DNA from: Paenibacillus dendritiformis
Lineage (GTDB): Bacteria; Bacillota; Bacilli; Paenibacillales; Paenibacillaceae
Direction: 5' to 3'
Length of the DNA stretch: 64,000 nt
Assembly: GCF_021654795.1 (NCBI RefSeq)
Contig: NZ_AP025344.1
Span: forward strand, 4,836,501-4,900,500
The notes below the pieces were generated by a model, which was not told the origin of the DNA, made no database searches, and was given only the letters and a program-made list of their open reading frames with translations. Below, piece by piece: positions 54,858 to 63,892 of this stretch. A program made the position numbers and the translations under genes. Each line of letters opens with the position of its first letter. Position 1 is the stretch's first letter.

Positions 54858-54864
54858 TTTTGGC

Positions 54865-55761
54865 ATGTCTATCTATGGCAAAAAACAGATGAGCATCCGT
54901 CTCCTAACCGAATATGAAGCGATAATGGCCTGCCCGATCTGCTCCGGCCCGATACAAGTGATGCAGACGGCGAACACGGGCAGCTTGCGCTGCTCTCGCG
55001 GCCATTGCTTCGATATCGCCAAGCAGGGGTATGTGAACCTGCTTCCGCATCCTCCGCGCGGCGCTTACGGCAAGTCGATGTTCGAAGCCCGGAGGAGAGT
55101 AAGCGCCAGCGGCTTTTTTGAACCGCTGCTGGAGCGGATCGGCGGCCGGATCTCCCGGGAGCTCGTCTCCTGCACGGAACCGCCGCATCTGTTGGATGCA
55201 GGCTGCGGAGAAGGATCCGCTTTAGCCCGGATTATGCACCAAGTCGAGGAACGGACAGCGGTCACGCTGCTGGGCGCAGGGGTCGACATTTCCAAGGAAG
55301 CGATCCGCATCGCAGCGAGAGAATCATCGCGGGCGATCTGGTGCGTGGCGGATTTGGCCCGCTGCCCGTTCGCCGCTCGGACGTTCGGCTATATCTTGAA
55401 TCTGTTGTCTCCATCGAATTATTCCGAGTTCCGGCGGCTGCTCGCCGATGACGGGATGATCACGAAGGTCATTCCGGGAAGCGCCTATTTGCGCGAGCTA
55501 AGAGAGGTGCTGTACCGGCAGACGGACAGGCAGCATTACGATAATGAGCGCACGGCCGCGCTATTTTTACGGCATTTTCATCTGTTGGGGACCGAGTCGG
55601 TGCAGTATCGTCTCCCGGCAGCCCCCGCATTCCTGGAGGATGTGATCCGCATGACGCCCTTGACCTGGGGCGCGCCGGAAGAGCGGATCCGCCAGGCGCT
55701 GCGCATGGAGAACGCCGAGATTACCGCCGACTTCACGATCTTGTACGGCAAGAAAAAATAA
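54865..55761 (+). CDS. rlmA(II): 23S rRNA (guanine-N1)-methyltransferase, RlmA(II)/TlrB type
   Basis: A 298-residue enzyme with an N-terminal zinc site (CPICSGPIQ, CSRGHCFD near 28-56) and a SAM methyltransferase domain (LLDAGCGEGSAL near 110, GVDISKEAIRIAARE). Gram-positive RlmA(II) methylates N1 of G748, next to the macrolide binding site; TlrB of the tylosin producer is the resistance example. Bacterial RlmA(I) (G745) is the alternative, but a Firmicute host and the stalling leader favour RlmA(II). ATG 54865 has GGGGTG at seven bases. Confidence 0.88.
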   Translation: MSIYGKKQMSIRLLTEYEAIMACPICSGPIQVMQTANTGSLRCSRGHCFDIAKQGYVNLLPHPPRGAYGKSMFEARRRVSASGFFEPLLERIGGRISRELVSCTEPPHLLDAGCGEGSALARIMHQVEERTAVTLLGAGVDISKEAIRIAARESSRAIWCVADLARCPFAARTFGYILNLLSPSNYSEFRRLLADDGMITKVIPGSAYLRELREVLYRQTDRQHYDNERTAALFLRHFHLLGTESVQYRLPAAPAFLEDVIRMTPLTWGAPEERIRQALRMENAEITADFTILYGKKK

Positions 55762-55772
55762 AGCCTGACTCT

Positions 55773-55804
55773 ACATCCACCCTGCCTGGCGGGGTGGATG
55801 TTTT
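55773..55804 (+). terminator. Terminator after rlmA(II)
   Basis: CATCCACCC/GGGTGGATG with an eight-base loop is followed by TTTT, ten bases after the stop. Confidence 0.85.
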
Positions 55805-55962
55805 GCTTGTGCCCGGGCGCGCTGGCATCTTCCCGACACCTTCATCCTGTACGCTGTCGGGGAGGGGAACCGATGCCGCCAGATTCATTTTTCCTAAGGC
55901 ATCGCTCCCCTGTCTGCTCATACAATAGCCTGTACGTATGAAGCTTGAAAGGATGTCATGTA

Positions 55963-57260
55963 ATGAAAAAAATATTGCTGCTTGAAGATGAAGCGCCCAT
56001 CGCCCGCTTGCTGCAGGCGTATCTGGCGCGTGAACGATATGAAGTGCGCTGGGATATCTGGAGGGACTTTTTTTGTCCTGGAGGCCGGACCTGGTGCTTC
56101 TCGATTTGACCCTGCCCGATCAGGACGGGATGGAGATCCTGAAGCAGCTAAGACAGTATGGAAGCTGTCCGGTCATCATTGTGACCGCGCGCGGCGCCGT
56201 GCCGGACCGGCTGCGGGGACTGCAGGAAGGGGCCGATGACTATATTCCGAAGCCGTTCGACCCGGAAGAGGTTGTCGCCCGCGTCCAAGCGGTTCTGCGG
56301 CGATCCGCCTATATGGCCGATCACGAGACCGTGCGCCTGGGAAGTCTGGTCATCGACTTCACCGCTTGCGCCGCTTATTTGAACGAGCAGGCGGTGCCGC
56401 TTATCCCCCGCGATTGGAGCGTGCTCGCTTTCCTCTCCGTCATCCCAATCAATGCTTCAGCCGCGAGCAGCTGCTGGACAACATATGGGGAATTGACGGG
56501 CAGTATTCCCCGGCGCTGCCTGCCATCCACGGGATCAAGGAGCAGGAGCTAAGGAGCTTAGCTCCTCCTTCGGCGACATGACCTCGCGCCTGAAGCAATT
56601 GGAACAGATCCGCACCGATCTGCTGGCTGGGGTGTCGCATGAGCTGCGGACGCCGCTCACCTCGATTCGCGGCATGGTTCAGCCCGTGCATGGACGAGTC
56701 GTCGCGGGGAACGAAGCCGATGAATTCCTGCAGATCTCGCTCGAAGAAGCGAAGCGGATGCAGTCGATGGTCGACGATCTGCTCGAGTTCTCTTCTCTGG
56801 AAGCAGGGGCCATCACCGCTCTCCCCGCTCATCCGCAGCATCATTCAGCAGTTGCGATCCTTGCCGTCGTTCGCCTCGATACCATTGCATGCCGTCCTGC
56901 CTGACGAAGATATCGAATGTGAGGGAGATCAGGGGCAGCTCAAGCAGATATTGACGAATTTGATCATGAACAGCTCGGCAGCCGGGGCGACTGAGATTGC
57001 CGTGGATGCCGCGGTGGCCGGAGTGGACATCATTATCGAGGTCCGGGATAACGGCGGCGGCAGCCGGGAATCTGAGGTCCCGTTCATCTTCGAACGCTAT
57101 TACCGCGGCAGCAGCCGGCGCAAGAAAAAGCAAGGCCTCGGGCTGGGCTTGCCCCTCAGCCGGCTGCTCGCGCCAATGGCGGGGATCTCGTCCTCCATGC
57201 CACCTCGGAGGCCGGCGCCGTGCTCCGGCTGTCCCTGCCCAAGCCGCCCGCGCCATAGCT
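55963..57260 (+). pseudogene. Degraded two-component system (OmpR regulator plus kinase, fused)
   Basis: The region starts as a normal OmpR-type regulator (MKKILLLEDEAPIARLLQAY at 55963), shifts frame near 56060, then continues with LVLLDLTLPDQDG and FDPEEVVARVQAVLRRSAY. The DNA-binding domain breaks off and runs straight into a sensor kinase lacking its sensor part (HAMP-like end, then HELRTPLTSI, with phosphorylatable His). It shifts again before the ATPase part (RDNGGGS, GLGLGLPLS). Several frameshifts and a deletion joined the two genes. No function is expected. Confidence 0.85.
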
Positions 57261-57443
57261 GCCCGCGGCTGTCCTTGCGCCGGGCGCACGTTACCTGCCC
57301 GAACGGTTGCGGCTCAGGACCGACCCGCAAGCGGCGCGGCCTGCACCTCGCGCCAGTCCTGCCGGGCTCTCCGAACTGGCCGGGCTTGCTCAGGCGGGAC
57401 GCCTCGCGCCAGTGGGATAAAGGCGGGCCGAGACGCCTGGCCT

Positions 57444-58082
57444 CTAGCCCCCGATTCGGCGGGCGCATGAAGCAGAGCCAAGCCACGTATGCGGATTGCC
57501 CGCCCAGCACCAGCCCAGCTTCGGCCGGCCGCCGCTTATCCACAGCGCGGTGACCCTGCGGTCTCCGCAGCGGGAGGCGAGCAGGGAGAACCCGTTATTT
57601 TTCTGCAATATGTCCGGGTAATGGGTAAGAAGCGCAATGCCCTCCTCGATCGTAAGCGGAGAGCGGCCCTGCTGCGCTATCGTCTTGAGCGCCTCATTCG
57701 GCGTCACATTGAGCGTCTCCATCCCCCTATCGATGTCCGCCGCCACATACGCGATGCCGGCAGGAAGCTCAACGCCCTCGATGGGTTGAAAGCGGCGGAG
57801 CTCTTCGGCCTCCATAATGCTGAAGCCCCGCTTGCCCTGCCGCTCGACCTGCTCCATGGCCTTATCCCCGGCCACGCCATCGCTTCTCACGACGATAATG
57901 TATGGAACATGCCCTTGCCGAGGTTCGATCCCTTCCGGCATGGGCAGCGACTGAACGCGCTCCCTCAGGGGCGCAAGCCGCTCCTGGAACGCCTCCTCAT
58001 CCAACCCGACGAATGCGGGATAACCTGCCTGAATCAAGTTCCCTGCCTGACGATCGAATTCATTCATTTCCGGTCTACTCAT
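57444..58082 (-). CDS. DUF5701 family protein
   Basis: A 212-residue protein of the DUF5701 family, recognised from GYPAFVGLDEEAFQERLAPL, MTLNVTPNEAL-like mid part and the conserved C-terminal GGRPKLGWCWAGNPHTWLGS. No signal or membrane segment is seen, and function is unknown. GGAGGAG precedes the ATG. It is divergent from the MerR gene, so the regulator may control it; an AAGCT/AGCTT inverted repeat at 58142-58158 lies between. Confidence 0.82.
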   Translation of the reverse strand: MSRPEMNEFDRQAGNLIQAGYPAFVGLDEEAFQERLAPLRERVQSLPMPEGIEPRQGHVPYIIVVRSDGVAGDKAMEQVERQGKRGFSIMEAEELRRFQPIEGVELPAGIAYVAADIDRGMETLNVTPNEALKTIAQQGRSPLTIEEGIALLTHYPDILQKNNGFSLLASRCGDRRVTALWISGGRPKLGWCWAGNPHTWLGSASCARRIGG

Positions 58083-58261
58083 CCGGTCTCCTCCTCCATG
58101 TCTCTCTCGCTATCCATCTACAAATCCATCGTACAACATAGAAGCTAATTATAAGCTTTGCCGAAAAATGATCTGTCAATATTGCTTCAGCTTGCCAGAA
58201 CGTTATAAGTAAGCTTTAATCTTTAGTGCCGAAGAAAACATGCCGGGGAGGACGTGACAAG

Positions 58262-58966
58262 ATGAAACCGATCGATATCGCGAGACGATTGAACCTCAGC
58301 ACCAGCGCCCTCCGCAACTACGAGGCCCAGGGCATCATCCCCCCTGCGCTGCGCGAACCGAACGGATACCGGAAGTATACGGAGGAGCACCTCGCCTATC
58401 TGGAATGCATAGCCGCCATGGCGGCCGGATACGGAATGGAGGTAACTTCCGGGGCGATGCGGCTGCTTCGAGCCAAGGATACCGCATCCGCCCTGTGGCT
58501 GGTGAATGAAGCGCAAGCGCTGCTTCACCGGGACCGCTGCCTGGCCGAAGAGGCGATTCGCCGCTTCGAGCGGGAAGAACGCGGCGCTTCCGAGCAGGAC
58601 GCGGACAGCGCAGGGATGACGATCGGAGAAGCGGCGGCCGAGACGGATGTCCCCCGCTCCACCCTCCGCTACTGGGAGAAGGAGGGGTTAATCGCCTCGT
58701 CCCGGGACGAACAGAACGGATACCGCCGGTTCAACCCGTCCCAGCTTCGCAAAATCTGGCTGCTCCGCACGCTGCGGACCGTCCTCTATTCGGCGGATTC
58801 GGTCCGGCTGAAGCAAGCCATTCGGAAGCTGGAGGACAATGACGCCGAACGCGCCCGGGACATCGCCCATGAATCGCTGCAATACTTGAACCGGCTCAAT
58901 CAGGAACAGCTTCGCGGATCCTACTATTTGTTCCGGCTGTGCCGCCGCTTGAACCTGCTCCCATAA
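58262..58966 (+). CDS. MerR-family regulator with two helix-turn-helix domains
   Basis: The 234-residue protein holds two MerR DNA-binding domains. The first covers about 1-70 (IDIARRLNLSTSALRNYEAQ, GIIPPALREPNGYRKYTEEH). The second covers about 120-190 (TIGEAAAETDVPRSTLRYWE, KEGLIASSRDEQNGYRRFNP). A short helical tail follows. Typical MerR proteins have one such domain plus a dimer coil. GGGAGG precedes ATG 58262. The target may be the divergent DUF5701 gene. Confidence 0.85.
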   Translation: MKPIDIARRLNLSTSALRNYEAQGIIPPALREPNGYRKYTEEHLAYLECIAAMAAGYGMEVTSGAMRLLRAKDTASALWLVNEAQALLHRDRCLAEEAIRRFEREERGASEQDADSAGMTIGEAAAETDVPRSTLRYWEKEGLIASSRDEQNGYRRFNPSQLRKIWLLRTLRTVLYSADSVRLKQAIRKLEDNDAERARDIAHESLQYLNRLNQEQLRGSYYLFRLCRRLNLLP

Positions 58967-59090
58967 CAAGCCGCTGACCCACGCGGAAATCGGCCCCCGG
59001 AAGGAGCGAATCTCATTCCAGGGAGCATTCCGTCCCGGACGCCGCTTGCGTTATAGTCGACCTGTCAAGATGAAGGAGGTGCGCAGCATC

Positions 59091-59714
59091 ATGATCCCGC
59101 TCGCGTTCGAGAGGCTGGATAAGCTGGGCGAAGACGATGTGGAGCAAGCGGCTCACGTGTTCGTGCACAGTTATATGGATGCCCTGACAAGGGTATCCTC
59201 CGATCCGGATGTGCTGATCCGGCTGATTCGGAAGTCATTCATTCGGAAACAGTTTTACGCGGCATTATGGAATCATCAAGTGGTAGGCATTATGGCGTAC
59301 GCGACGCGCGGAGCCCGCTCCCGGCGGTTCGACAAGAGCGAGCTGCAGCGCATCCTTGGAACATGGAAGGGGTGGCTGTTCTATTTATCCGTTGCCCGGG
59401 AATTCCATGCTCTCCGTCGCTTGACAGACGAGGAATGCTTCCTGGAGGCCGTGGCGACCGCGCCGGAACACCGGGGCCAAGGCATTGCCGCCGCACTGCT
59501 CCGGCACAGTATCGAACAGCTCCCCTACCGGGTGTTCAAGCTGGAGGTTGCGGATACGAACGTGAAGGCCAGACGGCTCTATGAACGTCAAGGCTTTACG
59601 GTCTTTTACACGAAAAAGCAGTGGCTCCTCCCCAAGGCGGACGGCTTTCGCGCAAGGCTATTTATGAAGATGGAGAGAGAGAAAGAGCCGCCTTCGCGTG
59701 CCCCGAGGAAATAA
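59091..59714 (+). CDS. GNAT family acetyltransferase
   Basis: A 207-residue GNAT protein with the acetyl-CoA loop LEAVATAPEHRGQGIAAALLRHSIEQL and the LEVADTNVKARRLYERQGF segment typical of the fold. ATG 59091 has AAGGAGGTG nine bases ahead, so the longer open frame is not used. A TATAGT -10 box lies near 59052. The gene is convergent with the serine hydrolase. Confidence 0.88.
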   Translation: MIPLAFERLDKLGEDDVEQAAHVFVHSYMDALTRVSSDPDVLIRLIRKSFIRKQFYAALWNHQVVGIMAYATRGARSRRFDKSELQRILGTWKGWLFYLSVAREFHALRRLTDEECFLEAVATAPEHRGQGIAAALLRHSIEQLPYRVFKLEVADTNVKARRLYERQGFTVFYTKKQWLLPKADGFRARLFMKMEREKEPPSRAPRK

Positions 59715-59767
59715 GCGGCTTACGAGCAGAGGCGTCCGCTGATTCCGCACAGACGCCCCTCTCCCTT

Positions 59768-61789
59768 CTATATGATGTTCCAATAAGAGAACAGCTTCAG
59801 CATTCCCAGCACCGCAAGCGCAAACAGCGTGTAGTGAATTCGCGCCCCGAGCCGCCCGTACCGCTTCCGCCAGAGCAGAAGCGTGAGGATTGCGATCACG
59901 GCGCCGAGACCCGCCAACACGAACGGGATCCGATCGATCCAGACTTGCCATGCCGGCGGCTCCATATAAGACGTTGCCGGCAGCCCGTACACGGGATCGG
60001 CCTTTCCCGCGCTTGCCATGCCGGCCACTGCGATTACGGTGAGCAGTCCGTACGCGACGGCCGTCCAGCGCGCCGCGGCCGCAATCGCCGGATGCCGCAC
60101 GGAACGCCGCCGGATCCGCCGCACGAACGCCCCGATCAGCCAATTCAGCGAGGAACCGGCAACGACGAGCACGGCGGTGAGCAGCGCCATCATGGTGAAG
60201 GAGCTTGTGCCGTACCAAGGCGCCCGCGAATACGTCATCGGTCCGTCGGACATCAGCATGATGCTGCCATATGGATCGCGATCAAATACGATGGTTCGGA
60301 ATTCGCCGAAATAGTCCTGCGTTCGGCCTTCCCGCAAATTGTGATAGATTCCGGGTTCAACCTCCACGAAGCGGTTCGTCTCTCCGCCGTGCGTGACCAG
60401 CAGATGACCGTCTTCCTCCATGCCGACCGCGATCGTCCCCATCATCAGACTGACAATACTCTCCGCTGTCGTGAAATTGCGGCGGTTCTGATGGTACTCG
60501 CCGACATAGGCGCGCCCTCGCTCAACACTCCCTGCGGGCGGCGGCTCCGGCGCTGCGAGTCGGGAAGGATAGTAGCGATCCATGAAGGCCTGAAACAGCT
60601 CATTATGCGCCAAATAGCTTCCCCCGGTGTAGGAAACGAAAATCCCCGTCCCCTGATCCGGCAGCAGATAAAGCCCCGTATCGAACAGCATCGTGTTGCC
60701 GTTCTGGAACAGAATGCGCCGGCCGTTAAGCGTGCCTTCCATGAAGCCGAAGGTCATGCCGCCCAGCTTCGGATGCTGGGTGAAGTGCTGACGATGCATC
60801 TGCCCGGCCGTAGCTTCTTGCAGGATGCGTCCCTCCTCCGCCCGGCCGCCCTGCAGATGGGCGATCATGAAGCGGGCCATATCCGATGCCGTGCTGCTCA
60901 TGCCGCCGGCCGGCCCGGGCAGAAGATATTCGAACTCCCCTTCCGCATAGCTGCCGTCCACGGCCCGGTACGCCTTGGCCAAATCCTGCGCCAGCGACTC
61001 CGGCAGCGGCTGGAGGAAGGAGCTGCGGCTCATGCCAAGCGGAGTGAAAATATGCTGCTCCACATACTCGGCAAAGGGCTGGCCCGAGACCCGTTCCACG
61101 ATATAACCGGCCAAGGCCGCCCCGTAGTTGGAATAAGCCGCGACCTCCCCGGGAGGAAAGACCCGCGCGGGAAGATGCGCTCGGATATACTCCTGCAGCG
61201 GGAGCATCTCGTCGGCGGACAGTCTGAATATCGAATCAACGGAATCTTCGAAGCCGGGAGTATGCGTCATCAGATGCGTTAACGCGATCGGCTCGGCTCG
61301 CTCCGGGGAATGGATAAGCTGCTGCGGAATCTTCACGTCCAGATACCGGTTGATGTCCGCATTCAGATCCAGCTTGCCCTGCTCGACAAGCTGCATGACG
61401 GCGGTCCAGGTCAATAATTTCGAAGTCGATCCGATGCGGAACAAGGTGCGCTCGGCATCGGCCGGAATCCGCTTCTCCCGATCGGCATATCCATACCCCT
61501 TCGCCAGCCGAATCTCTCCATCCGAGACGATGGCAACCGCCGCATTGGTCATGCCGTATTTCTCCATTTGCGCCTTCATGAGCTCATCGACGAAGGCTTC
61601 CAGATCCGGATATGCCGCCGACTTGGCTCCGGCAGACGAAGGGCACGCCATAAGAACGGAGCCCAAGAGCGCACATAACAGCATCAACGCCATTCCTCGC
61701 CTTATCGCAGACAAGGCCCTCTCCACCATACGAATTGATATGCAGCGTGTACGACACGCCCTGCATTCTTGCGCCGTTTGTTCCCTCAT
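59768..61789 (-). CDS. Membrane-bound serine hydrolase, beta-lactamase/PBP4* family
   Basis: A 673-residue class-C beta-lactamase-fold protein. An N-terminal signal lies near residues 30-52, and the catalytic domain has Ser121-x-x-Lys124 (STSK) and Tyr219-Ser-Asn. Three to four hydrophobic helices in the last 170 residues would anchor it in the membrane. A third-motif HxG-like site is unclear. Relatives include FmtA/PBP4*-type esterases and D-aminopeptidases; most are not drug resistance enzymes. GAGGAG precedes ATG 61789. A TetR gene lies 31 bp upstream on the same strand. Confidence 0.88.
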   Translation of the reverse strand: MREQTAQECRACRTRCISIRMVERALSAIRRGMALMLLCALLGSVLMACPSSAGAKSAAYPDLEAFVDELMKAQMEKYGMTNAAVAIVSDGEIRLAKGYGYADREKRIPADAERTLFRIGSTSKLLTWTAVMQLVEQGKLDLNADINRYLDVKIPQQLIHSPERAEPIALTHLMTHTPGFEDSVDSIFRLSADEMLPLQEYIRAHLPARVFPPGEVAAYSNYGAALAGYIVERVSGQPFAEYVEQHIFTPLGMSRSSFLQPLPESLAQDLAKAYRAVDGSYAEGEFEYLLPGPAGGMSSTASDMARFMIAHLQGGRAEEGRILQEATAGQMHRQHFTQHPKLGGMTFGFMEGTLNGRRILFQNGNTMLFDTGLYLLPDQGTGIFVSYTGGSYLAHNELFQAFMDRYYPSRLAAPEPPPAGSVERGRAYVGEYHQNRRNFTTAESIVSLMMGTIAVGMEEDGHLLVTHGGETNRFVEVEPGIYHNLREGRTQDYFGEFRTIVFDRDPYGSIMLMSDGPMTYSRAPWYGTSSFTMMALLTAVLVVAGSSLNWLIGAFVRRIRRRSVRHPAIAAAARWTAVAYGLLTVIAVAGMASAGKADPVYGLPATSYMEPPAWQVWIDRIPFVLAGLGAVIAILTLLLWRKRYGRLGARIHYTLFALAVLGMLKLFSYWNII

Positions 61790-61820
61790 CTCTTCCCGCT
61801 CCTCTTCTACGGTTGGGGGC

Positions 61821-62402
61821 CTATCCCCTCTCCGCGCCCTTGCGCATCCGGGCCGCCGCCATCACATCATCCGCCGCGCCGGACAGCAGCTCCATCGCTT
61901 GCGCTTCATCCCACGGCTCCGGCAGCAGGCCGTTCGCGACCATGACCGATAAGCCAAGCTGGAATATTTTCATTTTCATCAAAATCATCATCAGCTGTTC
62001 ATCGGAAAATCCTTGCAAATCCGCATCCTGCTTCATCTGTTCGAGCAGGACAGGCCCTATATCCCGCTCATACTCATGCATGTACGGGTTCGGCCTCATG
62101 ACCAGATCCCGGAACAGCCCGCTGTATTCCCTGGCGAACCGGAGGCTGGCCGCCCCGATATCATAGAACGGATTGCCGGTGCTCATATCCTCCAGCATCT
62201 GTTGGCTCACCTGGCCCGTCTTCTTCATCACCTCCTGAATCAATTCCTCCGCATCTTGAAAATTGACATAAATCGGAGCAATCGAGCTCCCGAGCCGATC
62301 CGCGACCTTCCGAATCGTGATGCTGGCGAGACCTTCCATCCGCGCAATCTCAAAAGCCGCGTCAATGATTTGCTCCCGCGTAAATTTCTTTTTAGGCGCC
62401 AT
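61821..62402 (-). CDS. TetR-family regulator
   Basis: A 193-residue TetR protein: helix-turn-helix FTREQIIDAAFEIARMEGLASITIRKVADRLG, then a helical ligand domain. AAGGAG precedes ATG 62402. It is the first gene of a two-gene unit with the serine hydrolase. A palindrome in its promoter suggests autoregulation. Confidence 0.9.
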   Translation of the reverse strand: MAPKKKFTREQIIDAAFEIARMEGLASITIRKVADRLGSSIAPIYVNFQDAEELIQEVMKKTGQVSQQMLEDMSTGNPFYDIGAASLRFAREYSGLFRDLVMRPNPYMHEYERDIGPVLLEQMKQDADLQGFSDEQLMMILMKMKIFQLGLSVMVANGLLPEPWDEAQAMELLSGAADDVMAAARMRKGAERG

Positions 62403-62424
62403 TGTTTTCTCCTTACATATCATT

Positions 62425-62436
62425 TGATATATATCA
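62425..62436. promoter_or_regulatory. Palindrome before the TetR gene
   Basis: TGATATATATCA is a perfect 12-bp palindrome, within wider ACATAT/ATATGT arms, 23 bp upstream of the start. It is a plausible TetR operator. Confidence 0.55.
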
Positions 62437-62645
62437 TATGTTAGTTATTATTATACCTTCTGGTTCTGATTTGTAAATATTTCCTTGGGCATCACTTGGA
62501 CACAAAAAAAGAGCGCCAGAATTCACCCCATTTTGTTGCCATATCTTCACAGTTGCAAATGTAAAATTACGGAATTGATGGTATAATCAAATCAGCTCTA
62601 CCTCTTTGACTTCCAGCCTAATTTGTGTGAAGGCGGTGCTTTCGC

Positions 62646-63098
62646 ATGTCCGCATATCGATTATTAAAGCGCTTTACTCCCCGACTGCGCCGACGTGACG
62701 GCCTGACGCTGGTTGAGGTGCTGGCGGCTACGGTCCTATTAAGCCTGCTGCTTGTCCTGTTCGTCTCCTTGAGCGGGTTCGTGCAGACGACAGACAGGTC
62801 CGTGAGCCGGGCTCACGAAGCGGCCTCGATCGCGGAATCGCTTGTCCATCAATATCGCGCCAAGCCGCTGTCGATTGGCAGCGGAATCACCCTAGATGGC
62901 GTGAAGGCCCGCTCCGGCCAGAAGCATCAGTATCAAGCCTATATCCATCCGCTGCAGCCCTACGTGGACGGCGCGGCCCCGGCGGCCCGGACTGCCGGGC
63001 ACAAGGCTGTCGTGCAATCGATCGTCTACCTTGACGAACCCTCATATGAAAATAAGCCGATGCTGCTCACGGTTACCGTGTCATGGGAGGAATCGTAA
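62646..63098 (+). CDS. Type IV prepilin-like protein
   Basis: A 150-residue minor pseudopilin. The type III signal is visible as a basic leader of about 18 residues, then G/LTLVEVLAATVLLSLLLVLF, with Glu at +5 of the mature helix, as needed for assembly. The C-terminal domain is short. It opens an operon with a further prepilin, coupled by a 1-bp stop/start overlap. A weak GAAGGCGG precedes the ATG. Confidence 0.88.
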   Translation: MSAYRLLKRFTPRLRRRDGLTLVEVLAATVLLSLLLVLFVSLSGFVQTTDRSVSRAHEAASIAESLVHQYRAKPLSIGSGITLDGVKARSGQKHQYQAYIHPLQPYVDGAAPAARTAGHKAVVQSIVYLDEPSYENKPMLLTVTVSWEES

Positions 63099-63763
63099 TG
63101 CGCTTCTCATTCTTCATTCGGAATGAACGAGGTCTGACGCTGCTGGAGTTGTTGGCGTCTCTCCTGCTTACGGCCGTTATCCTTGGCGGGGGCCTGGCCT
63201 TCTGGTGGAGCCTGCAGACCAGCACCGATATGGTGGCTGCTTCGCAGCGGCAGGAGGCGTCTATCCGTTGGACCGCCAAGCAATTCCACCATCTGATCTC
63301 AGAGGCCTCCGCCGCCGTTCTCGTAACCCGGGAGGAGATTCGGCTGCGAATCGGCCAGCAGTACCGGGCCGTCCTTCATGACTCGGCCGCAGAGGAGTGG
63401 CGGGTGTACGGCTTCAAGCTTACTCCCGGCAATGCCGACAGTTCCGGCCTGTCGGAGGAGGAAGCCCTGAATAAGTTAGCCAGTACTTCCGTCACGCTCG
63501 CTTCGCACCCGGAACGATACGAATATATGTATTCCCTTGCCGACAACATGGCGAACCCTCCGCGCATCCGCATCATTCAGCTTCCGGATGGTTCGAAGGT
63601 CGACTCGACCGCACTCCCGGCTATCGCCAAGGCGGGCAGCCTGCTTGAGGCCGAGCTGGATTTTCACACCGTCATTCGCGATTCGATGGGCCGCCCCGCG
63701 CTTGCCCCCGGCAATCCGCAAGCGCGCTATACGATGACGGCGAAGCTGATGCGGGACAAGTAA
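63098..63763 (+). CDS. Type IV prepilin-like protein (PulJ/ComGF-like)
   Basis: A 221-residue prepilin with cleavage signal RG/LTLLELLASLLLTAVILGGG after a short basic leader; Glu +5 is present. ATG 63098 overlaps the previous TAA by one base and is served by GGAGG inside that gene. The rest is a beta-rich head domain. It is a likely minor pseudopilin of a surface pilus or competence-like machine. Confidence 0.87.
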   Translation: MRFSFFIRNERGLTLLELLASLLLTAVILGGGLAFWWSLQTSTDMVAASQRQEASIRWTAKQFHHLISEASAAVLVTREEIRLRIGQQYRAVLHDSAAEEWRVYGFKLTPGNADSSGLSEEEALNKLASTSVTLASHPERYEYMYSLADNMANPPRIRIIQLPDGSKVDSTALPAIAKAGSLLEAELDFHTVIRDSMGRPALAPGNPQARYTMTAKLMRDK

Positions 63764-63892
63764 GCTGCGCCGGACCGTTAAGCCGCTGCCATCCATATCC
63801 CGGCTGCGGCGAACCCTTGCGCGGCTGCATAGCTGCTCCGTCTTCCCTCTCAAGCGAGGGGGTGCATTTTATACAAGAAAGGGCCTGATATC

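Noticed and set aside
54702..54917. Longer frame overlapping the IRLR leader (starts MNMFREGAPI)
   Set aside because: It runs through the attenuator and into the methyltransferase in another frame, and has no counterpart at the erm leader, whereas the IRLR frame does.
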